A stretch of 64,000 nt of DNA from JALEVB01 sp022768265 (GTDB lineage: Bacteria > Bacillota_I > Bacilli_A > Erysipelotrichales > Erysipelotrichaceae). Each line of letters starts with the position of its first letter. Position 1 is the stretch's first letter. A program made the translations under genes and the position numbers. The DNA lies in NCBI GenBank assembly GCA_034168985.1, contig JAXFJE010000031.1:43085-107084 (forward strand). The letters are read 5' to 3'. Positions 34,538 to 43,421 of the stretch are shown here, piece after piece. The notes beneath the pieces are model-generated. The model worked only from the letters and a program-made list of their open reading frames with translations. It was not told where the DNA came from and made no database searches.

Positions 34538-35791
34538 ATGATTAACTATAAAATTAATGAAGGAGTAAATCTATATATCGAAAAGACGCCTAAATTTAAA
34601 GATGTTAATATTGATGTTGTTTTTTCGAAATGTTTAGATGGTATCGATGATGTTTATTACTATGGTCTTTGCCAGTTTTTAGAAGATAGTTGCATGCTTT
34701 ATGATACCAAGCAAAAAGTTAGCAATGTCTTAGATGAATTGTATGGAGCCAAGCTTAATGTCAAGATCGAAAAACGTGGTCAATTATTGATGCTTAGATT
34801 TACTAGCAGTGTGTTAAATGGTAAATTTGTACAAAAAGATCTTTTACAGCAACAATTTAAACTATTAGCTGCTTTTATCTTGAAGCCAAAGTTTTTTGAT
34901 GAAGCTAAAGGTTTGCATTTATTTGCAGAAACCAAACAAATCTTAGCGTTAAATATACAAGCAATCAATGATAATCCGCTTAGCTACGCTAGCGTCAAAG
35001 CCAATCAGCTTTTTGCAGATATGTTAGCGAAGCATTGTATCTATAGCTTGGAAGATGTAGAAAAAATGACTTATGATAAATTAAAAGAGAAGTATCAAGA
35101 GATGATCGAAAAGATGAATGTCGACTTTTTGGTGATCGGTGATGTTGATGAAAAAGCAATCTTAGCTAATCTTAGTGCAAACTTCAATTTTGAAAAACGT
35201 CATGGTCATAAGCAATTGGTATATCAAAATCAAAAAGCTGAACCAGCAAGATTGCAAGAAAGCAAAGAAGTTACACAATCGACCTTGGTCAAACTATATA
35301 CTTGTAATTGTGTATCGACCTCTAAACATTATGCGAGCATGATCATTGGTAATGGTATTTTTGGAACATTGCCAACATCATATTTATTTCAAGAAATCAG
35401 GGAAAAACGTTCGTTATGCTATTCGATCTTTGCCGATTTCAAGATCTATGATGGGATCATCAAAGTGGCAACTAGCTTTGATCTAGAAAATCTAGCTTTG
35501 ATCGAAGATCTGATCGCCCAACAATTACAACGGATCAAAGATGGTGATTTTCCAGATGAATTATTGGAAACGACCAAACAGATGTATATCAACAATTATG
35601 CCCAAAGCGAAGACAGCGTAGCGAGCATTTTATGGAACATGTTCCGTGAAAGCATCATTCATGATGATCGTAGTACGGCCAAGATCATCAATGATATGCA
35701 GCAGGTGACCAAAGAAAGCATCATGGCAGCTTTCAAGGATGTAGAACTAAAAGTAACTTATGTTTTGGCCCAAGGTGGAGGTAATCTATGA
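34538..35791 (+). CDS. M16-family peptidase-like protein, non-catalytic YmfF type
   Basis: 417-residue protein with the M16 (pitrilysin/mitochondrial processing peptidase) fold but without HxxEH: the corresponding region reads YGLCQFLEDSCML. The C-terminal half has SYLFQEIREKRSLCYSIFADFKIYDG, the conserved glycine-rich/substrate-binding segment. In Bacillota such proteins pair with a catalytic sister, as YmfF does with YmfH, probably forming a heterodimer. It overlaps that sister by ATGA. Role unknown; possibly turnover of small peptides. Confidence 0.87.
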   Translation: MINYKINEGVNLYIEKTPKFKDVNIDVVFSKCLDGIDDVYYYGLCQFLEDSCMLYDTKQKVSNVLDELYGAKLNVKIEKRGQLLMLRFTSSVLNGKFVQKDLLQQQFKLLAAFILKPKFFDEAKGLHLFAETKQILALNIQAINDNPLSYASVKANQLFADMLAKHCIYSLEDVEKMTYDKLKEKYQEMIEKMNVDFLVIGDVDEKAILANLSANFNFEKRHGHKQLVYQNQKAEPARLQESKEVTQSTLVKLYTCNCVSTSKHYASMIIGNGIFGTLPTSYLFQEIREKRSLCYSIFADFKIYDGIIKVATSFDLENLALIEDLIAQQLQRIKDGDFPDELLETTKQMYINNYAQSEDSVASILWNMFRESIIHDDRSTAKIINDMQQVTKESIMAAFKDVELKVTYVLAQGGGNL

Positions 35792-37074
35792 TCAAACATG
35801 TAAATTCGACCTTTGAAGAAACATACTATGAAGGAAAATGTGATAATGGCTTAAAAGTGGTTATTTGGCATAAGCCAACTTATCATACGACTTCATGTCT
35901 TTTTGGGGTGCCTTATGGCAGCTTAGATCTAAAACAATGTGATGAAAACGGCAATATCATTGAAATGCCAAGCGGTATCGCACATTTTTTGGAACATAAA
36001 TTATTTGAATCGGATCATAGTGACGTGATGGAAGAGTTTAGTAAACTAGGATGTAACGTCAATGCTTTTACTTCATACAATGAAACTTGCTACTATTTTG
36101 ATACTGCTAGCCAAGAAGATATTGCTAAGCCATTAAATCTATTATTAGATTTTGTTCAAAGCTTGAATATTAGTGAAGAATCAGTAACGAAAGAAAAAGG
36201 TATCATCGATCAAGAGTTGCAAATGTATTTGCAAATGCCAGATTCACGTATCGTATTTGAAACTTTTAAAGCCTTGTATCATCATCATCCTTTGAGCAAT
36301 GATATTGGTGGTAATCATGATAGTGTATATGCAACAAGCAAAGCGTTGTTAGAAGAATGCTATGGTTTGAATTATCATCCTAATAAGATGTATTTGATCA
36401 TTGCTACCCCCTTAGATCCAGCGTATTTATTTAAGTTGATCTGTGATAATCAAAATCAAAAAGTTTTTGTAAAAGATAAAAAATTAACTCGCTATATTCC
36501 GCAAGAACCTCAAGAGGTTTATAAGGAAAATGTCCATATCAAGATGGATGTAGAGATGCCAAGGGTAAGTCTTGGAATCAAGCTAACTAGAGAAGGTCAT
36601 GATCCTAAACAAAAGCTTAAAGAAGAATGGATCTTGAGGATGATCTTAGAAGCGCACTTTTCAAGCTTGAATGCTGATTATCAAACCTGGTTGGATGAAA
36701 AGAAGATCTCGCCATTATTTTATTGTGAGAATGATAATACTGTTGATCATGATCTGATCGTATTTGTCGATGAAAGTAGCGATGCTCAGGCCTTTAAAGA
36801 ATTTATCAATGAACAATTGGTCATGATCAAAAATAAGCCAATTGACGAAACGTGTTTGAAGCAGATGAAAAATCGTCATTTTGGTAGTGTCATGCGTATC
36901 TTTAATCGTATTGAAAATATCACGATCCAGCATTTTCGCAACATGATGAATGGTTTAGATATCTTTAGCTTATTATCTTTGATCGATAGCATCACGGTCC
37001 AAGATTGTATCGAGCTGTATTCTAGTTTAGATCTATCAAATCAAAGTCTGATCGTCATCGATAATAATGATTAA
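35788..37074 (+). CDS. M16-family zinc peptidase, YmfH type
   Basis: Catalytic partner of the preceding gene. The inverted zinc motif HFLEH is at 66-70 (H66, H70, general base E69), and the distal zinc Glu lies in EKGIIDQE (about E143). NAFTSYNETCYYFDTA follows the motif as usual. Its 428 residues match YmfH. No signal peptide, hence cytoplasmic. It is the last gene of the pair and is followed by a terminator. Confidence 0.9.
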   Translation: MIKHVNSTFEETYYEGKCDNGLKVVIWHKPTYHTTSCLFGVPYGSLDLKQCDENGNIIEMPSGIAHFLEHKLFESDHSDVMEEFSKLGCNVNAFTSYNETCYYFDTASQEDIAKPLNLLLDFVQSLNISEESVTKEKGIIDQELQMYLQMPDSRIVFETFKALYHHHPLSNDIGGNHDSVYATSKALLEECYGLNYHPNKMYLIIATPLDPAYLFKLICDNQNQKVFVKDKKLTRYIPQEPQEVYKENVHIKMDVEMPRVSLGIKLTREGHDPKQKLKEEWILRMILEAHFSSLNADYQTWLDEKKISPLFYCENDNTVDHDLIVFVDESSDAQAFKEFINEQLVMIKNKPIDETCLKQMKNRHFGSVMRIFNRIENITIQHFRNMMNGLDIFSLLSLIDSITVQDCIELYSSLDLSNQSLIVIDNND

Positions 37075-37095
37075 ATTTGTTTAAAATAAAGTTAA

Positions 37096-37129
37096 AAAGC
37101 AAATACGCTCATAAGTATTTGCTTTTTTT
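37096..37129 (+). terminator. Terminator after the M16 pair
   Basis: AGCAAATAC pairs with GTATTTGCT, then seven T. Confidence 0.9.
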
Positions 37130-37154
37130 GGGAAAAAGATCACCTTTTGTAGTT

Positions 37155-37183
37155 TTGGCAAATGATAAAATATCGTGCATAAT
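37155..37183 (+). promoter_or_regulatory. Promoter of the SSB-like gene
   Basis: TTGGCA (37155-37160), 17 bases, CATAAT (37178-37183). Confidence 0.6.
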
Positions 37184-37209
37184 TGTGGTACCTTAAAGGA
37201 GGATAGAAG

Positions 37210-37524
37210 ATGTTAAATGTATTTACCTTAGTTGGCAAGGTTAAGCAAATGCCTCAAATCAAGCAAACCAGTCAGGGAAATGTCGTAGCAACCCTAATTG
37301 TCGAAAGTGAAAGACCTTTTCGCAACAGTGATGGTTCGATAACTTTCGATCTATTCAATATTACGCTTTGGAAAGGGATTGCCCAAATGTGCTGTGATTG
37401 TTGCAAGGAGGGTGATGTTGTAGCTATCAAGGGACGTATCCAAGATACGATATATCAAAAAGACAAGGACCATAGCTATCATAATGTCGAATTGATCGCA
37501 GAAAAAGTTTCCTTTGTTTCGTAA
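37210..37524 (+). CDS. Small SSB-like single-stranded DNA-binding protein
   Basis: 104-residue OB-fold protein: MLNVFTLVGKVKQMPQIKQT and FDLFNITLWKGIAQMC, then GDVVAIKGRIQDTIYQ, are the SSB beta-barrel strands. It lacks the disordered linker and the acidic C-terminal tip (DDDIPF type) through which a main SSB recruits partners. It is thus likely an accessory paralogue, comparable in size to B. subtilis SsbB/YwpH. A main SSB should be encoded elsewhere, usually between rpsF and rpsR. It stands alone between its own promoter and terminator. Confidence 0.85.
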   Translation: MLNVFTLVGKVKQMPQIKQTSQGNVVATLIVESERPFRNSDGSITFDLFNITLWKGIAQMCCDCCKEGDVVAIKGRIQDTIYQKDKDHSYHNVELIAEKVSFVS

Positions 37525-37526
37525 AA

Positions 37527-37553
37527 TAGGCTTCTATATAGAAGCTTTTTTTG
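37527..37553 (+). terminator. Terminator after the SSB-like gene
   Basis: AGGCTTC pairs with GAAGCTT across TATATA, then a T run. Confidence 0.85.
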
Positions 37554-37589
37554 TGAAATAAAGGGAATTTATTGCAATTTGTATAAATA

Positions 37590-37598
37590 TGATATAAT
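37590..37598 (+). promoter_or_regulatory. Extended -10 promoter of ffh
   Basis: TGATATAAT about 33 bases before the start; poor -35. Confidence 0.6.
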
Positions 37599-37630
37599 CT
37601 AAGATAGCTTAGATATGGGAGATTATAATT

Positions 37631-39028
37631 ATGGCATTTGATTCATTAAGTGAAAGATTGAATAAAGCGCTGCGTAATATCAGTGGAAAAGGTAAATTAA
37701 CCGATGATAACATGGAGGCAATGCTAAAAGAAATCCGTTTAGCTTTATTAGAAGCCGATGTTAATTATCGTGTAGTAAAAAATTTCTTAGAAACCGTTAA
37801 AGAAAAATCTAAAGGTGAAGAAGTTATTAAATCGGTAGATCCAGGACAAATGGTCGTTAAGATCGTTCATGATGAGATCATTGAATTATTAGGTAGCAAT
37901 GAAGCAACCTTGAATTTTGCACCACAAGGCATGACCACGATGATGCTAGTAGGGCTTCAAGGTACAGGTAAAACGACCAGTATCGCTAAGATCGCTAACC
38001 TTTTAAAAAATAAACAAGGACGCAAACCATTGTTGGTTGCAGCTGATGTCATTCGTCCAGCGGCGATTGAACAATTACAAACTTTGGGTAATAGCATAGG
38101 AGTAGAAGTTTTTAGCAAAGGAGTCGAAACAAGTGCAACCCAAACGGTTAGTTTAGCGATGGAATATGCCAGCGCTCAAGGCTATGATACGGTTTTGATC
38201 GATACGGCCGGACGTTTGCATATCGATGAAGCCTTGATGCAAGAATTACAAGAAATCAAAACTTTGGTTCAACCACAAGAAATCTTGTTAACCGTAGATG
38301 CAATGACGGGGCAAGATATCGTTACAGTTGCTAAAAGCTTTAATGAAAGCTTAGCAGTGACAGGATTGGTCGTAACCAAATTTGATGGTGATTCACGCGG
38401 TGGGGGCGTATTATCCGTCAAAGCAATTACCAATGTACCTATTAAGTTTGTTGGACAAGGTGAGAAAATCGAAGACATGGATATTTTCTATCCTGAAAGA
38501 ATGGCTGATCGCATTTTAGGAATGGGAGATATCGTATCGTTGGTAGAAAAAGCTCAAGAAAAAATGGATCTTGAAGCTAGTGAAAAAACAGCTCAACGTT
38601 TGATGGAAGGAAAATTTACCTTAGAAGACATGCTGGTTCAATTTGAACAAGTTAGCAAACTAGGACCTTTGAGCGGGATCATGAAGATGATTCCAGGTTT
38701 TTCACAATATAGCAATATGATCAATGATGAGGATAGCGCTAAGCAAATGAAGCGCACTAAAGCGATCATTCAAAGCATGACACCGTATGAAAGAGCGCAT
38801 CCAGATACCATTCGTAGTTCTATGAAAAGAAGGATCGCTAGCGGAAGCGGCACTACGGTCAATGATGTTAATAAATTGTTAAATCAATACGAAAAGATGA
38901 AAACCGCTATGAATGCAATGACTTCGTTATCAAAAAGCGGTAAATTAAATGAAAACTTTTTGGATAAATTAATGAATCAAGGTTCAAAAGCAAATAAACC
39001 TAGCCGTCCAAAATATCGTTTGAAATAA
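37631..39028 (+). CDS. ffh: Signal recognition particle protein Ffh
   Basis: GTPase that binds 4.5S/6S-type SRP RNA and delivers nascent membrane and secreted proteins to FtsY. N domain, then G domain with G1 GLQGTGKTT (108-116), DTAGRLHIDE and TKFDGDSRGGG, then a methionine-rich M domain (GIMKMIPGFSQ, RRIASGSG) that binds RNA and signal peptides. Its 465 residues are complete. The small activator gene ylxM that often precedes ffh is not here. It leads a run of translation genes, although rpsP has its own strong promoter. Confidence 0.97.
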   Translation: MAFDSLSERLNKALRNISGKGKLTDDNMEAMLKEIRLALLEADVNYRVVKNFLETVKEKSKGEEVIKSVDPGQMVVKIVHDEIIELLGSNEATLNFAPQGMTTMMLVGLQGTGKTTSIAKIANLLKNKQGRKPLLVAADVIRPAAIEQLQTLGNSIGVEVFSKGVETSATQTVSLAMEYASAQGYDTVLIDTAGRLHIDEALMQELQEIKTLVQPQEILLTVDAMTGQDIVTVAKSFNESLAVTGLVVTKFDGDSRGGGVLSVKAITNVPIKFVGQGEKIEDMDIFYPERMADRILGMGDIVSLVEKAQEKMDLEASEKTAQRLMEGKFTLEDMLVQFEQVSKLGPLSGIMKMIPGFSQYSNMINDEDSAKQMKRTKAIIQSMTPYERAHPDTIRSSMKRRIASGSGTTVNDVNKLLNQYEKMKTAMNAMTSLSKSGKLNENFLDKLMNQGSKANKPSRPKYRLK

Positions 39029-39053
39029 TTTTAGGTGTGTAAAGTAAAAATAC

Positions 39054-39081
39054 TTGACACATGATTTAATTGTGTTATCAT
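39054..39081 (+). promoter_or_regulatory. rpsP promoter
   Basis: Consensus TTGACA (39054-39059), 16 bases, TATCAT (39076-39081). The best -35 in the inner part of the window, suiting a highly expressed ribosomal gene. Confidence 0.8.
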
Positions 39082-39110
39082 TATGTAGTAAATTTTAGGA
39101 GGAAGAAAAA

Positions 39111-39383
39111 ATGGCAGTTAAATTACGTTTAAAAAGAATGGGTGCAAAGAAAGCTCCTTTTTATAGAATCGTTGCAGCAGACTCTAGATTCCCTAGAGAT
39201 GGTCGTTCAATCGAAACAATCGGTTCATACAACCCAACTACAAATCCTGCAACAGTTATCTTAGATCAAGAATTAGCTCTTAAATGGTTGCGTAATGGTG
39301 CTCAACCATCAGATACTGTACGTAACATCTTATCTTCTCAAGGTGTTATGAAAGCTTTCCATGAAGAAAAGCATAGTAAATAG
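39111..39383 (+). CDS. rpsP: 30S ribosomal protein S16
   Basis: 90-residue ribosomal protein that helps assemble the 5' domain of 16S rRNA. MAVKLRLKRMGAKKAPFYRIVAADSR and YNPTTNP are the family signatures. AGGAGG precedes the start. Codon use is biased as in other highly expressed genes. It begins the order rpsP-khpA-rimM-trmD-rplS, which is conserved in Bacillota. Confidence 0.98.
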   Translation: MAVKLRLKRMGAKKAPFYRIVAADSRFPRDGRSIETIGSYNPTTNPATVILDQELALKWLRNGAQPSDTVRNILSSQGVMKAFHEEKHSK

Positions 39384-39385
39384 TT

Positions 39386-39634
39386 ATGGTAGAGTTAGAA
39401 AAGGTCTTAAAGAATATTTGTTTGCCAATGTGTACTAGTCCTGAAGCCTTAGATGTTAGGGTTATGCCTAGTTTGAATGAAAATGAAATCTTGCTATATG
39501 TTTATGCTAAAAATGAAGATGTAGCTAAGTTGATTGGTAAGCAAGGAGTCATGGCTAACAGCTTAAGACAAATGATGTCTGTAGCTTCTTTAGCAGATCA
39601 TAAACGCATCGTTATCAAGTTTGAAACGATATAG
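39386..39634 (+). CDS. khpA: KH-domain RNA-binding protein KhpA
   Basis: 82-residue single KH-domain protein (YlqC). The RNA-binding GxxG loop is GKQG at 51-54 in KLIGKQGVMANSLRQMM. In other Firmicutes it partners with KhpB/Jag and affects cell-wall synthesis and division through mRNA binding. It begins two bases after rpsP. No good Shine-Dalgarno is seen apart from the rpsP end, so translation is probably coupled. Confidence 0.93.
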   Translation: MVELEKVLKNICLPMCTSPEALDVRVMPSLNENEILLYVYAKNEDVAKLIGKQGVMANSLRQMMSVASLADHKRIVIKFETI

Positions 39635-39659
39635 GATGTTTGATAACATCCTTTTTTTC
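39633..39659 (+). terminator. Terminator between khpA and rimM
   Basis: GGATGTT (39634-39640) pairs with AACATCC (39645-39651), then seven T. It should reduce expression of rimM-trmD relative to rpsP. Confidence 0.85.
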
Positions 39660-39671
39660 TAGGAGAAAGAC

Positions 39672-40178
39672 ATGGAATATATCAAGATAGGAACTATCGT
39701 CAATACCTTTGGGATCAAAGGTGAACTAAAGATCAAAAGTTATACTGATTTTGAAGAAGAACGTTTTGCAATAGGCAACACGGTGTATGTGCTGTTTGAA
39801 CAACAATATCTTCCTTTTATCGTTGGTAATTATCGTTATCATAAACAAAATGGTTTATTAAGCTTTGCAAAGATGGCAGACATTAATCTAGTGGAGAAAT
39901 ATAAAGGTTGTGATCTTTTTATAACCAATGATAGTCTTCATCAATTGGCACCAGGCGAATATTATTTTTTCCAACTAAAGGATCTACAAGTGTATGATAT
40001 GGATAATAAGCATATTGGTAAGGTTTTGCAAGTAGAAGAAGGCTTGGCCCATAATAATCTTCGCATTGAATTGTTAGATGGCAAAAAATGCATGGTTCCT
40101 TACGTGAAAGCCTTTATCCATAAAGTAGATCTTGATCGGCAAAAGATTTGGATCAAAACGATCGAGGGTTTATTATGA
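39672..40178 (+). CDS. rimM: Ribosome maturation factor RimM
   Basis: 168-residue 30S assembly factor that binds S19 and the 3' domain. The N-terminal domain has IGTIVNTFGIKGELKIKSYTD, and the C-terminal PRC-barrel has PGEYYFFQLKDLQVY and VPYVKAFIHKVD. It overlaps trmD by ATGA. No promoter is seen after the terminator, so it depends on readthrough. Confidence 0.96.
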   Translation: MEYIKIGTIVNTFGIKGELKIKSYTDFEEERFAIGNTVYVLFEQQYLPFIVGNYRYHKQNGLLSFAKMADINLVEKYKGCDLFITNDSLHQLAPGEYYFFQLKDLQVYDMDNKHIGKVLQVEEGLAHNNLRIELLDGKKCMVPYVKAFIHKVDLDRQKIWIKTIEGLL

Positions 40179-40897
40179 AGATCAGTATCATGACCCTATT
40201 TCCTGCAATGTTTGATGGTTTTATCAATACATCGATCATCAAAAGAGCCCAAGAAAAAGGCTTGGTGGAAATTGAATGTGTTGATATGCGGGAGTTTGCT
40301 TTAGATCGTTTTAAGCATGTCGATGATACCCCTTATGGTGGTGGCAGTGGGATGGTCTTAAAATGTCAAGTGGTCATTGATTGCTTAAATAGCATCAAGA
40401 CCCCTAATTCTCATGTGATCTTAACAGCCCCTATCGGAAAGATCTTCAAACAAGCCAAAGCTCATGAATTTAAACGCTATGACCATCTGATCATCATTTG
40501 TGGTCATTATGAAGGAATCGATGCTAGGGTATATGACTATGTTGATGAATTGATCAGTATTGGCGACTATGTGTTGACAGGTGGAGAATTGGCAGCAATG
40601 GTCATGGCTGATGCGACCATTAGGCTGTTAAAAGGCAGCATTGATGAAAATTCAAGCGCTGATGAATCATTTGAAAATGGCTTGTTAGAATATCCGCAAT
40701 ACACCAAACCCAGCATCTATGATGGTAAAAAGGTGCCTGAAGTTTTATTGAGCGGTCATCATAAAAATATTGCCGAGTATCGTATGATGATGTCTTTGAA
40801 AACAACTTTAATAAATCGGCCGGATCTATTGGAGGATTATCCGCTAGATGCTACCCAAGCAGCTATGTTAGCTAAAATAAAAGAAGAAATGCAATAA
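40175..40897 (+). CDS. trmD: tRNA (guanine-N1)-methyltransferase TrmD
   Basis: Makes m1G37 in tRNAs, preventing +1 frameshifting. A SPOUT fold with deep trefoil knot: ISIMTLFPAMFDGF at the start, DTPYGGGSGMVLK, ICGHYEGIDARV and SIGDYVLTGGELAAMVMADA for SAM binding, and ESFENGLLEYPQYTKP. Start ATG 40175 gives 240 residues and overlaps the rimM stop; the earlier in-frame codon at 40148 lies within rimM. Complete and typical. Confidence 0.97.
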   Translation: MKISIMTLFPAMFDGFINTSIIKRAQEKGLVEIECVDMREFALDRFKHVDDTPYGGGSGMVLKCQVVIDCLNSIKTPNSHVILTAPIGKIFKQAKAHEFKRYDHLIIICGHYEGIDARVYDYVDELISIGDYVLTGGELAAMVMADATIRLLKGSIDENSSADESFENGLLEYPQYTKPSIYDGKKVPEVLLSGHHKNIAEYRMMMSLKTTLINRPDLLEDYPLDATQAAMLAKIKEEMQ

Positions 40898-40901
40898 GTA
40901 T

Positions 40902-40930
40902 TTGCAATGATAAATAAAATGTGCTATCAT
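40902..40930 (+). promoter_or_regulatory. rplS promoter
   Basis: TTGCAA (40902-40907), 17 bases, TATCAT (40925-40930) preceded by TGC, an extended -10. Confidence 0.75.
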
Positions 40931-40936
40931 ATCAAA

Positions 40937-41019
40937 GCACGTTATGGTGTAAGGTTTGTTCCGCTGATCATAATAAAGATGAATGAACAAATTATCGATA
41001 GAAAAAAGGAGAAAAGAAG
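40937..41019 (+). promoter_or_regulatory. Candidate L19 (rplS) mRNA leader
   Basis: An 80-base untranslated leader. GGTTTGTTC (40955-40963) pairs with GAACAAATT (40985-40993) with two G-U pairs, enclosing a 21-base loop. Its place directly before rplS fits the L19 autoregulatory leader known in Bacillota; whether it matches that family model needs a covariance search. Confidence 0.5.
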
Positions 41020-41364
41020 ATGAATTTAAATTTAGTAAATGAAATCACTAAAGATCAACTTCGTAATGACATTCCTGATTTTAGACCAGGATGCACAGTA
41101 AAAGTTGACGTAAGAATCAAAGAAGGCGACAAATCTCGTATCCAAGTATTTGAAGGATTAGTAATCTCTAAAAAAGGTAAAGGAATCGGTGAAACTTTCA
41201 CAGTTAGAAAACAATCTAATGGTGTTGGAGTTGAAAGAACTTTCCCAGTTCATTCACCAATCATCGAAAAAATTACCGTTGTAAGAGTTGGTAAAGTTAG
41301 AAGAGCTAAGTTATTCTATTTACGCGGCTTATCTGGTAAAGCTTCACGTATTAAGGAGAAATAA
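41020..41364 (+). CDS. rplS: 50S ribosomal protein L19
   Basis: 114-residue protein at the 30S-50S interface. FRPGCTVKVDVRIKEGDKSRIQVFEGLVI and FPVHSPIIEKITVVRVGKVRRAKLFYLRGLSGKA are signatures. GGAGAA precedes the start. It has its own promoter and leader after trmD and a terminator behind it. Confidence 0.98.
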   Translation: MNLNLVNEITKDQLRNDIPDFRPGCTVKVDVRIKEGDKSRIQVFEGLVISKKGKGIGETFTVRKQSNGVGVERTFPVHSPIIEKITVVRVGKVRRAKLFYLRGLSGKASRIKEK

Positions 41365-41388
41365 AAAGTCGAGTAATCGACTTTTTTG
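41364..41388 (+). terminator. Terminator after rplS
   Basis: AAAGTCGA (41365-41372) pairs with TCGACTTT (41377-41384), then further T. It ends ten bases before lepB. Confidence 0.87.
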
Positions 41389-41397
41389 TTTTATATT

Positions 41398-41925
41398 ATG
41401 AGCAAAAATACATTTAAAGATGTCGTGTTGGATTTTTTGAAGACCTTAGCCATTAGTTTGGTCATCGTTTATGTTTTGACCAGAGTGTTGATCAGACCAA
41501 TTAGCGTTAATGGTAATTCAATGTATCCAACTTTGAAAGATAAAGATTTTGGCATTGCTAGCGTTTATAAGACCTTTATCAATGATGTCAAACGTGATGA
41601 TATCGTGATCATTCATCTTGAATCCGGAGAATATATCATTAAAAGGGTCATAGGGTTGCCTAATGAAACAGTTAGCTGTGAAAATGGGGTTGTCATGATC
41701 GATGGTGAACCGTTAGATCAAACATATCTTGATCAAGAGTACGTTAGTACTTTTGACGTTTTTACTGAGGATTTTGCACCAGTCACTTTAGGTAGTGATG
41801 AGTTTTTTGTGATGGGTGATAATCGTCCTAATTCTAAAGATTCAAGATATTATGGGGCTTTTAAATATGATGATATCAAGGGGGTCGTAGATGTGATGCT
41901 ATGGCCATTTAAGGTGATGGATTAA
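41398..41925 (+). CDS. lepB: Signal peptidase I
   Basis: Membrane serine-lysine protease that removes signal peptides from Sec-exported proteins. One N-terminal membrane helix (FLKTLAISLVIVYVLTRVLI), nucleophile Ser41 in GNSMYPTL, general base Lys82 in YIIKRVIGLP, and the later box MGDNRPNSKDSRYYG. Its 175 residues are typical of the small Gram-positive SipS type. The start lacks a visible Shine-Dalgarno and lies ten bases after the rplS terminator, so its expression route is unclear. It shares one base with rbgA. Confidence 0.95.
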   Translation: MSKNTFKDVVLDFLKTLAISLVIVYVLTRVLIRPISVNGNSMYPTLKDKDFGIASVYKTFINDVKRDDIVIIHLESGEYIIKRVIGLPNETVSCENGVVMIDGEPLDQTYLDQEYVSTFDVFTEDFAPVTLGSDEFFVMGDNRPNSKDSRYYGAFKYDDIKGVVDVMLWPFKVMD

Positions 41926-42770
41926 TGGCGGATATTCAATGGTTTCCAGGCCATATGAACAAGGCTCGCCGGTTGATGGAGGAGTCTTTAAAATTAGTTG
42001 ATATGGTCATAGAGATAAGAGATGCGCGCATACCTTATGCAAGTGCTAATCCTTTGCTGGATCGTTTGATCAACAATAAGCCCCGTTTGATCGTTTTGGC
42101 AAAGAAAGATTTAGCTGATCCAAACCAAACCAAGCTTTGGATCAAACAATTAACAGCTGAAAATACCCGTTGTGTAGCAATCGATAGCATTCATGAAAAT
42201 GCCAAAAAAGTAATCATCAATGATTGTAAAGAAGTAATGGCTGCTAAGATCGCACGGATGAAAGCTAAGGGTATGAAGCCTAGAGCTATTCGCGCAATGG
42301 TGGTAGGTATTCCTAATGTAGGTAAAAGTACTTTGATCAATGCCATCGCTAAGAAAAAAATAGCGAAGGTTGCTAATAAACCAGGGGTTACCCAAGCCTT
42401 GCAATGGATGCGCTTGGATAAAGATCTAGAGTTATTAGATACTCCAGGGGTATTATGGCCTAAGTTTGATGATCAACAGGTTGCTTTAGCCTTGGCTTTA
42501 TGCAAAGCAATTAAAGATGAAGTTGTCAATATTGAAGACATTGCAGTGTTTGCCATGCAAAAAATGATTGCTTACTATCCAGAACGCTTGATAAAGCAAT
42601 ATGAGATCGAATTGGATGAAGATGTATATGCGATCTTTGCGAAGATTGCACAAAAGCAAAAGCTCATCAAGGCTAATGATGAAATAGATTATGAACGGAC
42701 TTACCGCTTTTTTGTCGAACAATTGCGCCAAGATAAATTGGGAGGTTTGACATGGGAAAAAGCAGCGTAA
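41925..42770 (+). CDS. rbgA: Ribosome biogenesis GTPase RbgA (YlqF)
   Basis: Circularly permuted GTPase needed for late 50S assembly. WFPGHMNKARR at the start, then G4 LAKKDLAD, G1 GIPNVGKST (128-136), G2/G3 PGVTQ and DTPGVLWP, in the permuted order. The C-terminal RNA-binding ANTAR-like part completes 281 residues. The location between lepB and rnhB is the usual one in Bacillota. Confidence 0.97.
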   Translation: MADIQWFPGHMNKARRLMEESLKLVDMVIEIRDARIPYASANPLLDRLINNKPRLIVLAKKDLADPNQTKLWIKQLTAENTRCVAIDSIHENAKKVIINDCKEVMAAKIARMKAKGMKPRAIRAMVVGIPNVGKSTLINAIAKKKIAKVANKPGVTQALQWMRLDKDLELLDTPGVLWPKFDDQQVALALALCKAIKDEVVNIEDIAVFAMQKMIAYYPERLIKQYEIELDEDVYAIFAKIAQKQKLIKANDEIDYERTYRFFVEQLRQDKLGGLTWEKAA

Positions 42771-43381
42771 ATAAACATACCAGCAATGAATATGAAAAAA
42801 AATATTACCCATCATTGGTCATGGGGATCGATGAAGCAGGCAGAGGACCGATAGCGGGTCCTTTGGTCGTTGCTGGGGTGGTGTTTCCTAGCGGTTATCA
42901 AAATGAGCAGATATATGATTCTAAACAGCTAAGTGAAGCTAAAAGAGAAAAATTATATGACATCATCATCAAAGATGCTCTAGCTTACCAAATTATCATC
43001 GTCGATGAAAAGACCATCGATCAGCTTAATATTTATCAAGCAACCAAGAAAACGATGGAGACGATCGCTAGATCATTAGATGCCACGATATGTTTAACTG
43101 ATGCCATGCCTTTAGATGGGGTGGATAAGGTCGTGGAAGCTATCGTTAAAGGTGATCAAAAAAGTGTTAATATCGCTGCAGCCAGCATCTTAGCCAAGGT
43201 TACGCGCGATCGCTTGATGAAAGAATATGATCAGCAATATCCACAATATGGGTTTGCTAAACATAAAGGTTATCCCACTAAGCAGCATCTAGCGGCTTTA
43301 GAGGCTTTTGGTCCATGTTTGATTCATCGTCATTCCTATGGACCAGTATATCGTTTAGATCAAATGAAGTTAGATATTTAG
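42752..43381 (+). CDS. rnhB: Ribonuclease HII
   Basis: Cuts RNA in RNA-DNA hybrids, including single misincorporated ribonucleotides. The acidic site is D27-E28 in GIDEAGRGP, with DSKQLSE and SVNIAAASILAKVTRD providing the rest. Its 209 residues form the core enzyme without the N-terminal extension of some Bacillota. It overlaps rbgA by 19 bases. Confidence 0.96.
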   Translation: MGKSSVNKHTSNEYEKKYYPSLVMGIDEAGRGPIAGPLVVAGVVFPSGYQNEQIYDSKQLSEAKREKLYDIIIKDALAYQIIIVDEKTIDQLNIYQATKKTMETIARSLDATICLTDAMPLDGVDKVVEAIVKGDQKSVNIAAASILAKVTRDRLMKEYDQQYPQYGFAKHKGYPTKQHLAALEAFGPCLIHRHSYGPVYRLDQMKLDI

Positions 43382-43421
43382 GATATTTAACTTTTTTTGT
43401 TTATAACATAGGGGTGATAAA

